Below, piece after piece: positions 1-7,527 of a stretch of DNA of 12,528 bases. Each line of letters opens with the position of its first letter. Within the stretch, counting starts at the first letter, position 1. The stretch spans positions 1 through 12,528 of the forward strand of contig JAPEVF010001205.1 of assembly GCA_029747585.1 (NCBI GenBank), written 5' to 3'. Below the pieces are notes generated by a model. That model made no database searches. It saw only the letters and a list, made by a program, of their open reading frames with translations, and was not told where the DNA came from. A program made the position numbers and the translations under genes. The stretch comes from Pleurotus djamor (lineage: Eukaryota; Basidiomycota; Agaricomycetes; Agaricales; Pleurotaceae).

Positions 1-185
1 ATGTGACAATACATCGAGTACCACGATGCAGATATGCGATCGACATTGCTGACATCCAAGGATACGCTGGGCTGCATACTGCTTTAGTCGAGACCGGGGA
101 TCAAGGACGTGACGTTGAAGAGCAAAAGCATGTGTTTTCCGTGTCGCTTGACTCCTGGCACTGGGACAGCGATAGTGTGGAGTAA
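1..185 (+). CDS. Possible 3' coding end, truncated by window edge
   Basis: Frame 3 is open from the window edge to a TAA at 183-185, about 60 codons. The translation has mixed composition and ends in a Trp- and Asp-containing stretch (SWHWDSDSVE). There is no ATG near the start of this frame, so if it is coding, the beginning lies left of the window or in an upstream exon. I recognise no domain. An open stretch of this length is not rare by chance, so this is a weak call. The opposite strand shows nothing better. Confidence 0.22.
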   Translation, partial: VTIHRVPRCRYAIDIADIQGYAGLHTALVETGDQGRDVEEQKHVFSVSLDSWHWDSDSVE

Positions 186-1027
186 CGGCCGCGCCGCGAA
201 AGGTGGTAATCGCTACAACCCATACAGATTGCGTAACCCTTGGAGCAAAATCAACTATTGTCCGCGGTGAAAATTCAAGAACGCGCACCATGGCTTCGGA
301 CACTGTCGGCCTTCAGAAGTAAGGCTAAGCGATGCACCTTTGTACTTCGCCACCGCCTAGTAAACCGCTGGGACTGGAGGGGGCAATAATCAGTCAAGGT
401 GGGAGGGTCGCAAAGCAGAGAAAAACTCACAGTAAAGAAGCAGAGCCCTATAAGTGTTGCAAAGGTGTCAGGACAACTGGCAAGGTGTCAATGATAGGAA
501 AGACGACATTTTGGCTTGTCATCAGCCCAGATTGACGATCTTGTGCTTCGCCCATGCTCACCAACGCTCTGCCTCGTGGAGAAGATAATTGTACCTGAGG
601 TTCAACCAATAGTCAGCCCCCACAAGGGTTTTTCGATAGCTGGACCAGTAAAAATGAACTAGTTTGTGGGCAGTGGCATCTAAATCTCGATGATGCTTAG
701 GGAACAAGGGCTGAAACTGGCAACATCACCATGTGAACTTTCGTGAATGGCAACTATGTGTCTTAAGTTCATCGTGCCAGCAAGGTACTGTTCTTATCAG
801 CATGTGCAATGCAAAGATGTTGCGCACTAGAGGGGCAGGATCTCGGCAACTTCTAAAGGAAATTCCAGGCTTGAAGTTGGAAAGACGCATCCATTGTTTA
901 GGATCGATCATACACTGAGGTCTTATCATTACACCGTATTAGGCTGGCCATACGTTAGATTGCCATAAATTGCTAGGCATCTTCGCGATCAAAGAGCTGG
1001 GAGACGTGCGCTGACTGTCATAAAGAT
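186..1027. other. Intergenic / unassigned stretch
   Basis: This holds the 3' flank of the minus-strand gene ending at 1028 and about 800 bp of otherwise unassigned DNA. The longest open stretches on either strand (about 60-70 codons, for example around 726-929) look unlike conserved protein and overlap each other antisense. One weak two-exon small-gene candidate (290-535) is described under findings. I saw no tRNA-like fold, long repeat or clear transposon end. Confidence 0.5.
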
Positions 1028-2624
1028 TTAGGGTAGCATTGTGGACATCCAGTTGGGGCTATCGTTGGTTTGCACAGGCGAATTGAAGCCGAGTTGAGCT
1101 GGCCGTTCGATGGCCTGGCGCGTTGGGTTTGCAGCAAAAACCTGAGAGCGAGGTTGCTTGGGGGAGAAAATTGACAGCATGGGATCCGTCTGAGTCCCAG
1201 GAATCTGGCCCGCGTTGTCAAAGGAAGAACTAGGTCCAAGTCCAGAAGCAATAAACCCTCGGCTTTGATGGGCAGGAGGACAAGGAAGCACCGGTGCATC
1301 AGTTGAGAGCGAGTCCGAGGCAGAAACTGAATACAACTGTGGCACAGAGGAGTTACTTGCGAAGCCGTAAGCGTTCGAAGACTGAGGGTAGGCTCCTACT
1401 GAGCCTTGGCGAGACCTAGGAAGCCAAGGAGTTGGATCCACACCAGTACCAGAGTCAAAGGGAACTTGAGGACCGCCAAAGAGAGACGATTCCATAGACG
1501 ACTGGGAAGTATTTCCATTGGCAGGAAGGGCTGAGATAGGATTGTTGACATTTGCGGAGACGAGCGTAGGGTTACAGGGAGTCGTGCTCTTTGGCAGAGC
1601 AGCCAGCGTAACACTGTCTTGAGCACCCATGGTGTAGGCCCGAAGGATAACCTCTTTCAATTGATCTGCGTTCAACTGGAAAGATTTGGATCCAGCAAGT
1701 GATCCTTTGGTGGGGCTAGGCATCGTGTGGACTGCGCCATCGTTCAAGAGAGTCAGAAGATGTTCTTGGGATGCGTCTACGTCCTGGGCCTTTGCTGCTC
1801 GAGTGGTTGAGTTGGGAGTCTTCGGGACACGGCGTGCTTCTACAGGCTTTACATCTGATCCTTTAAGAGTTGGGCGGCGACGAGAGGTACGTGGACTCCC
1901 TGGCGAGGCAACGCCTTGGTCTGGGGGATGCCTAAGACTGGTGCAAGACGAACCGCGTTTCCTTCCCTGTTCCTGACGTTTAGCGCGATCCTTAGAAGAC
2001 GTTTCTCCAGAAGATTTGGCTTCTGGACCCGAAAGAGCCCAGTTGGGACGTTCGGGGGTGTGAGGTTGGGCGGGGGGAGATATCTTACGGACATTCTGTG
2101 GCGAGTTCGCCTTCGCGAGCGGTTGCTGGAGGATCGCCATAGCAAGTTCCGGGTATCTTGCAGCGAGCTATATGAGATAGTTATAAGGAAAACCGAGTAG
2201 GAAACGGCGTTCATGGATGACATACGTTCGTGGCATCAGCGTAAGTATTAGCGACTGGCAGGTTCGGGGAATCGACCATCATTGGTTGACAGTCAGACGT
2301 TTCGCCGGGCGTCGGGGGACCAGAAGACATGGAAGACGTTCCCGAGCCAGTTTCACTGAGGTTAGGTGTGGAAAGAGAAGCGCCATGAAGGTGTTGTCCA
2401 TAGCCGAAAGGCTGCATTGGAGCCAAGAAACTATTTCCCGCCGAGAGCGAAAACGCGTTGTGCGGGGCAGAGTTGAGAAAATTGTCGGTAAGGACCGTAG
2501 AGCTGATCTGTACACTGTCTAAGCGGCAGCACGAACGAGGCGACGGTGGTAGACTGACCTTGCTGGGAATTTGTGTTTGCATAGCCTGATTCATCGTGAA
2601 ATACGCGTCGCGGTCGTTCGCCAT
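1028..2624 (-). CDS. Uncharacterised low-complexity protein, 512 aa, two exons
   Basis: Model: exon 1 at 2624-2226, exon 2 at 2167-1028 (TAA stop). The intron is 58 bp (2168-2225), with donor GTATGT, acceptor ATAG and phase 0; the frame runs ...ATN|LAARYPELA... across the junction. I chose the ATG at 2622-2624 because its context (AAG ATG G) is good and it leaves 264 bp for the divergent promoter. An in-frame ATG at 2790-2792 would add 56 residues. The product is rich in Ser, Pro, Thr, Asn and Gln with no transmembrane segment, so it is probably largely disordered. Two short stretches look helical: residues about 130-150 around LAARYPELAMAILQQ, and a C-half segment around NADQLKEVILRAYTMGAQ. 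A basic patch (SKDRAKRQEQGRKRG and PRTSRRRP) could direct it to the nucleus; that is inference. I recognise no family, so the function is unknown. The single long open frame and clean splice make the gene itself likely. Confidence 0.72.
2168..2225 (-). other. Intron of the 1028-2624 gene
   Basis: The minus strand reads GTATGT at the donor (2225-2220) and ends in ATAG (2168). Removing it joins two long open frames in phase 0 and bypasses the TGA at 2211-2213 that would otherwise end exon 1. Confidence 0.8.
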
Positions 2625-2888
2625 CTTGAGCTCGCCGTCTGAGAGGTTACAGAGTGATGGCGTCGATGGTTGTGGTAATGAGAAGAGGATGTCGCCCCGC
2701 CCAACGTCATATTTTAAAGAGCAAGTGGCTGAGGTGAACAAACAAAACCAAGCGCGTCGTCGGGGTTTACTTATCTGATAAGATTTTGACATTCCGCATC
2801 ATTGATTGAAACACCAACAACCGCGACCTAGGCTGCGCCTTTCACATCTTTTTCTCTTCTCTCCTTCATCTCGCTAATTTNCGAAAAT
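2625..2888. promoter_or_regulatory. Divergent promoter between the unknown gene and the SDR gene
   Basis: These 264 bp separate the minus-strand start at 2624 from the plus-strand start at 2889. The SDR side ends in a CT-rich tract (about 2837-2875), typical of fungal core promoters and 5' leaders. A perfect inverted pair of GATA motifs lies at 2770-2782. I see no convincing TATA box. One ambiguous base (n) sits at 2881, eight bases before the SDR start codon. Confidence 0.6.
2770..2782. promoter_or_regulatory. Palindromic double GATA site
   Basis: The sequence CTTATCTGATAAG is a perfect 13-bp inverted repeat around a central T, giving one GATA motif on each strand in the shared promoter. 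GATA factors in fungi include nitrogen, iron and blue-light (white-collar) regulators. That one of them binds here is inference. Confidence 0.4.
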
Positions 2889-4534
2889 ATGGACGGTGAA
2901 GCCAGCTATCAGGCCGACCCCTCGCCTATCTTCGACAGTCTCGACATTGACCTGGTTGTCAAGGTCCTGGCTCACACTGCTTTCAGTGAGTTATCTTCCG
3001 AGCAACCTGGCGCGCGAACTAGGTTGCTAAAACCACCTAGGTCCGTTCTTTACCTTCTTCGTTCCTCTATTCTATCTTTTCCTCGGCGCAAGCGTCAAGG
3101 ACAGTGTGGTCTGGCTGTCTGGTCTCTATTGCTTGAGTGTATCAGCGTTCTGTAAGTTTGCGCGCAGTGAAAAACAAAGGACACGTCGTTCAGCTAAACT
3201 ATGTTTTAGGGTTCTTCAAATGGTATTCTAGACTCTACCGAAACCAAGGAAGCTTGCTGTTTGGTCCTGGGCGTTTTGATTGGGGCGAGCAAATTGTTGT
3301 AATAACGGGAGGTGCGTTCTTCTGTCCTGGAATATGTCGTATTATCATTGACAGCTTCCTGTAGGTGCTTCTGGAATCGGAGAACTCCTCGCAAACACCC
3401 TCGCTGTTCGCAATGTTACTGTTGTTGTCTTGGATGTCAATCCTATCGTCACTGAAAATTGTGAGTCCGCTTATCCCTTCCAACCATTCTCGAAGCTCAT
3501 GGAATCTGGATACGTCAACGACAGATAATATAACTTACTACAAATGTGATGTGTCTAAATGGGAGGAAGTCGAAGCTGTTTCCAAGACGATCATTGAAGA
3601 GGTTCGTAGTTTCCGTCCAACTCGGAAATGTATTCACGTCTCTTTAGATTGGCCAACCGACCGTTTTAATTAACAATGCCGGTGTGGTTCAGGGTAAACT
3701 TATACTCGATCTGTCCCCGGAAGATATCAGACAGTGAGGTGGCTTCTTGGGCGGTCATATGAAACCACTGACCATCTTTTGCCATCAGAACGTTTGACGT
3801 TAATACGCTCGCTCATTTCTGGACTCTCAAAGCCTTCCTGCCTGGAATGATTGAAGCTAAGACTGGACACATTGTACGTATCTTCGTTGTCCCGAAAGTG
3901 AACCTAAATTCTCAGATCGCCATCTAGGTCACGATGTCTTCTGTGATGGGTATTGTAGGTTCAGCTCAGATGTGTGAGTCTTCTTCCCTCTACTGCGACC
4001 TATTACCTCAAACCCTGACCCACCTTCAGCCGATTACTGTGCTTCGAAGGCAGCCCTTACCCTGCTTCATGAGTCTCTTCGATATGAATTGGATAAGAGG
4101 TGCGTCTGTCTTATACGCTGTCAATAATGCCTTCTTAACCTTCTTAACTTTCTTACAGGTACAACTGCCCTAAAATTCGAACAACCCTCGTTACACCCGG
4201 CCACGTATTCACTCCCCTCTTCTCAACCACTAAACTCCCTTCCTGGCCCCTCTTCAAATTCCTGGCCCCGTCCCTTCACCCAATCACAGTCGTCAAAGCT
4301 GTCATCGCTGCCTTGGATGAGCAACATTCACGTACCCTCATGTTACCATTCTACACTCAATTCGCGCCATACATGAAGATCGCGCCCAGCTTTGTCCGTG
4401 ATTTCTTCCAATGGTTGTCAGGCGCCGATTACGCCATGAGGGATTTTGTCAAAGTGAGTGGTCGAAGACCTGACGAAGGCCCTCTTGATCCTCAAGTCTT
4501 GCAATCTGCTCTGGGATCAAAGAAACAAGAATAG
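2889..4534 (+). CDS. Membrane-anchored short-chain dehydrogenase/reductase (SDR16C / RDH10-like), 381 aa, ten exons
   Basis: Exons: 2889-2985, 3041-3151, 3210-3311, 3365-3460, 3525-3601, 3648-3733, 3789-3873, 3928-3973, 4030-4099, 4159-4534; the nine introns are 46-64 bp and all junctions keep frame. The product is a classical NAD(P)-dependent oxidoreductase with a Rossmann fold. Visible motifs: cofactor loop TGGASGIG (residues 102-109); Asp127 at the end of strand beta-2, which favours NAD(H); CDV (143-145); NNAG (170-173); and the catalytic set Asn195, Ser223, Tyr236 and Lys240 (YCASK), all intact. Residues about 33-72 hold two hydrophobic stretches ([16 protein letters not shown] and [18 protein letters not shown]), an N-terminal anchor as in RDH10, RDHE2 and 17-beta-HSD11/13 relatives that act on the ER or lipid droplets. 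The substrate is probably a lipophilic alcohol or ketone, but the sequence does not fix it. The start ATG has A at -3 and G at +4. Length is normal for the family. It shares a divergent promoter with the upstream minus-strand gene. Confidence 0.93.
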
Positions 4535-4593
4535 TTAATTGGGCCGAGCCTATCTACATCTGTGTTCATCTATCAACATGCTAAGTACCATCG

Positions 4594-5223
4594 ATGTGTC
4601 GTATAGCGAAATTTTTTGAATTTAATGTTGTGACCCTGATCATTGAGTTTTCTAGAAGTCGAACGAGCACTACCTTTGGGCTTGACGATGAGCTACCCGT
4701 TCCCCCTCATAGGATAGAGCACGATAGGGAACAGATGGGCAAGCCCCCTGGCAGTGGTGGGTCAGGACGTCTGTGGGAGTGCAGGTTGGAGTTTGAGCTC
4801 AAACGCTCTTGCACTCGAGCCATCTCCACCTCGCAAAAAGCGGTACATGCAGCAAGCACTTTCCCGTTTCTCTTGCTGATGTGACTTGATCAGGTTCCCA
4901 ATTGGCCTTCAATCGTTTTGCTACTTGAACGTTGCAAACAGGCCTTCCGTTCATCATGGTATACTCTACACTGCGCTCAACTCATCGTCAACTTGTATTA
5001 CCTTGCCTTCATGCATTCCTCCTCTCTCTAAGCCTTCCTTGAGGATCTTGGATAGCCCAAGCTGGATGGCAAATATCCTTCCCTTTCTTGGTCTTATGCC
5101 TAAGCAAAGTCCTTGCTCTCTTCGGTCGACTACGAATGTGCCCAGTATCCTCCAGAATTTGGAGACAAAAAAATGGCGCTTATGTACTTGCAAAGAATGC
5201 TCGAGACTCTTGAACAGAACTGA
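4594..5223 (+). pseudogene. Possible decayed coding remnant
   Basis: In frame 1 the translation looks protein-like, especially 4885-5220, with stretches such as SSWYTLHCAQLIVNLYYLAF and CAQYPPEFGDKKMALMYLQR. It is broken by TGA 4882-4884, TAA 5029-5031, TAG 5053-5055, TAA 5101-5103 and TGA 5221-5223. The first stop could fall inside a 51-bp intron (GTACAT...CAG, 4840-4890). No GT...AG pair removes the TAA and TAG at 5029 and 5053. Frame 2 (4886-5230) and a minus-strand frame (4966-5394, 142 codons) are also open here, and their composition looks more like shadow frames. I recognise no family. The judgement that frame 1 is the ancestral coding frame rests on composition alone. Confidence 0.28.
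4777..4816. repeat. Imperfect palindrome with a perfect 14-bp core
   Basis: The core GTTTGAGCTCAAAC (4791-4804) is a perfect palindrome. Outer arms GAGTGCA (4777-4783) and TGCACTC (4810-4816) pair around it, separated by unequal unpaired spacers of 7 and 5 bases. It could form a cruciform or hairpin. No function can be assigned. Confidence 0.5.
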
Positions 5224-5900
5224 CCCTTGAACTGCCCTCAACGTAAGTACTCTGTCGACTCCCTCGGCACGCTTTCCTCGAGTTCCTTTGCTTTCTCGTC
5301 GGGTAGAAGATGAATCCTCCGGTGTTCTGTGGCAAGACCATGTTCTTGCTGATCGTCCATCTCCAGATACTTGACGAAGTTCTGTCTTCGCAGACTAGTA
5401 GTTTCCAGCGGGTGGGCCGCCCTTGCCGCCCTGGTCCCCCCCCCTGTCCGTTTTCGATACAGCGCGATGGTTGGGTGCAATGGTGATGGGTGAATCAGAA
5501 CGGAGTCAAAGCCCTTGGCGATGGCTAAGTCTGTACTCATCACAAGTCATCGATTCGTGACTCTCTCTCAATCAATCATCGAACAATCGATTCACGATGC
5601 ATCAATTTTCCAGCATACCCTCAATTTCCAATTTCCAATCCATCTTCTATCTCTCGCTTATTACTGTCCCTGTGGCACCGAACGGCCTTCACGGAGCCGC
5701 ATCGCGCCTCCGTCAATCCCACATCTCGCTAAATATTTAATTTCCTCTCATTATCTCGGCAGGACCGAAAAAGCCACAGAAAATCTCGCGATAATGACGA
5801 TCACCTCTGTGGAAAATGAAAACGTCGTAATAACACTATACTTAGCACAATACTACGAGGTACACCGATACGAGTACACATGAATCCTTGGATACAACAT

Positions 5901-5940
5901 GGGGGGAAGGGTGGGTTGGTGGTGATACGGTGGTGGTGGT
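5901..5940 (+). other. G-rich tract, possible G-quadruplex
   Basis: The plus strand has a run of six G, then GGG, GGG, GG, and further on GG four times with single-T spacers. A two-layer quadruplex is possible; a three-layer one is marginal. It lies about 240 bp beyond the stop of gene A, whose transcript would carry the C-rich strand. Confidence 0.35.
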
Positions 5941-6182
5941 ATGTAGGAATAGCACGAAGCGAAAGCGGACAGAACCCAAGCGGGTGATCGCCTAGAGGAT
6001 AATCGACAGTGGGTATCTATCTGATGGAGGGGAGGGTCGATGAAAATATGAAAATAGAGAAAAAGCTTGCGAAACATGTGTATGTAAAATTACAATGCAG
6101 CCAAGTTGGTTCCAGAACAAGGATCTCTGCTCCAAATGCGTAACTAAGGATGGTGGCGGTTGAACTCGCCCGTGCACAAAGT

Positions 6183-7267
6183 CTACATCAGCTTATCCAA
6201 TCTTGAGCTTGCGGCCAGGACCATCTCGTTGCTTCTCTTCGTCAACTCTGTCAGTATCCTCTGCGACTCACTCTCAACCTGAATCATCCTCTGCAATTCG
6301 ATGATCCCAAGTTTTTGGATGGCCTTCTTTGCCTTCGCGATGGCAGCTTGTTTCTTTGTCTATCAACCCCGGGAACGATTATGAGCCCAACGCTTGGATA
6401 AATCGCCGAGCGACTTACATTTTTCATCTTATCATACCGGCCCATCATATCGGTCCACTTCCTCATCAATTCTTCTACCCCATTTTCATCGTCGGAATCC
6501 TCGGCGTCGCTTTCGGAGTGTATCGAGTCCCCTTCTGAGTTTGAAGGCTCTGAGACGTCCTTCCGCACCCTTTGTTTCCCTTTCTCGCTGGCCCTCGCAC
6601 CATTGCTGCTACGGATAGGATTTCTGCGAGTCCGGGGCCTATCCGACTCTTCATCATCGGCACAAGAAGAACGTTTCCGTTTCTTCTCCACCGTTTCCGC
6701 TTCCGTTTCACTGTCTGTCCCAGGCGTCTCGCATTTCGAGACGCGATTCACCATCGAATGGCTGCATTTCTTTTTCTTCGCAAGGCACCAATGGCATCTG
6801 AAACAACCACTCCCAATGCATTCACCATCCTCGCGCTCTTGACAGCTTGTGCACATATCCTTTCCTTGCCACCTTCGGTCCCCTTCTCGACGGATTCGCA
6901 GCTTTCCATCTTCCCGGTACTTGTAATATTTCTCGCATCGTGCGTGGTCTGGGCATTGGTAGCCTTCGTCGTTTGGGCCTACGGAACTTTCGGATCGCTC
7001 GATGGGTTTCCTCAATGTCGTTGCACACGAAGTTGGAGCGGATAGGAGAAGGACAATTTCGTCGTCGTCGTCGTCTTCATCCGAGTACGGTACAAGGGCG
7101 CCTTTCCTGGGCTTTGTGTGTGGCTAACCAACCAACCTGAGTTAGTCGACCAATTATGCGACCACGATGAGGGTCACCTTTGCTTTAGACACCCGTACGT
7201 CGATCTGAGCGCCACCGACATGGGGCTTAGTCTCCTCGAGGGTCTCAGGCCGTCCAAAGGGATGCAT
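6183..7267 (-). CDS. Zn(II)2Cys6-like cysteine-cluster protein A, 323 aa, three exons
   Basis: Exons: 7267-7178, 7123-6419, 6359-6183 (TAG). Intron 1 is 54 bp (GTGACC...TTAG, branch GACTAAC) and intron 2 is 59 bp (GTAAGT...ATAG); both are phase 0. The ATG context is ACC ATG. The N-terminal part carries an acidic run (five Asp encoded by a GTC repeat on the plus strand). The cysteine module follows at residues 87-152: C87-x2-H-x2-C93, then C121-x2-C124-x7-C132-x7-C140-x2-C143-x6-C150, with an extra C137 and H152. The last six cysteines follow Gal4-type spacing except for one extra residue between the second and third. Next come a basic patch (KKRKR, 177-181), an acidic Ser/Asp/Glu stretch, and a helical C-terminus (about 245-323) with coiled-coil character. 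It is probably a nuclear, possibly DNA-binding protein; that is inference. It is paralogous to gene B just upstream: same order, same intron positions and phases, and 45 of 58 identical residues in the last exon. Lineage-specific proteins with such clusters are common in Agaricomycetes; the target is unknown. Confidence 0.85.
7061..7075 (+). repeat. GTC trinucleotide repeat, five copies
   Basis: Five tandem GTC units, read on the minus strand as five GAC codons, encode the Asp run near the N-terminus of gene A. Gene B has a non-repetitive acidic stretch at the same place, so the repeat may have expanded after duplication. Confidence 0.7.
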
Positions 7268-7527
7268 GGTGTCCTGGGGAGACTCCGAGGGAGAGAGAGG
7301 TTGGACGAATTAGATGGACACATGGCTTTTGTTTTGTTTTTCATCAATGCATCTTGTCGGGATCCGCCAAAGTGCTTAAAAAAGAAGAATCACGACATAG
7401 CAGAATCACCGCAGAATGATGTATAAATAGTACGACTGTGGTGCACATGTGAGCACATGGTAAAGTTTTTAAGTTAGAACTTGAAGTAAGAAAAACGGGC
7501 CGCCTTCGGGGGTACCGAAGTCTAGAT
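7268..7527 (-). promoter_or_regulatory. Spacer between the tandem paralogs (3' flank of B, promoter of A)
   Basis: These 260 bp lie between the stop of gene B (7528) and the start of gene A (7267). The spacer must hold the B terminator and the A promoter. The minus strand has a CT-rich stretch (about 7283-7300) shortly before the A start, consistent with a fungal transcription start region. No clear TATA box is oriented toward gene A. Confidence 0.45.

Larger units (their letters stand above)
4535..6182. other. Convergent intergenic region, 1.65 kb
   Basis: This lies between the 3' ends of the SDR gene (+) and zinc-cluster gene A (-). It holds both 3' flanks, a possible decayed coding frame (4594-5223), an imperfect palindrome (4777-4816), a 9-C homopolymer (5436-5444), an AT-richer stretch with short repeated words (about 5560-5640, such as CAATTTCCAATTTCCAAT), and a G-rich tract (5901-5940). 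I could not assemble an intact gene here on either strand. Confidence 0.5.

Noticed and set aside
2625..2792. In-frame extension of the unknown gene to the ATG at 2790-2792
   Set aside because: It adds 56 residues of unlike composition, leaves only 96 bp to the divergent SDR start, and has a poorer start context than the ATG at 2622-2624. Not excluded.
3914..3927. Alternative acceptor CTCAG at 3914 in SDR intron 7
   Set aside because: It would place an in-frame TAG right after the junction. The acceptor at 3927 restores the conserved segment leading to the catalytic serine.
5238..5543. 101-codon minus-strand frame with a charged C-terminal half
   Set aside because: It overlaps a second, longer minus-strand frame, crosses a 9-C homopolymer, and matches nothing I recognise.
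5515..5883. 122-codon open frame on the plus strand
   Set aside because: It has no recognisable domain, its first ATG is in the middle of low-complexity, repeat-like sequence, and no splice context or neighbour supports it.
6284..7015. Reading the second exon of gene A as a single-exon gene
   Set aside because: That frame starts at a TTG, not an ATG, and runs into an intron (GTAAGT at 6418). The three-exon model gives a proper ATG and a C-terminus homologous to gene B.
7422..7429. TATAAATA motif
   Set aside because: It points toward the plus strand, where no gene follows. It lies about 155 bp from the start of gene A and in the wrong orientation for it.
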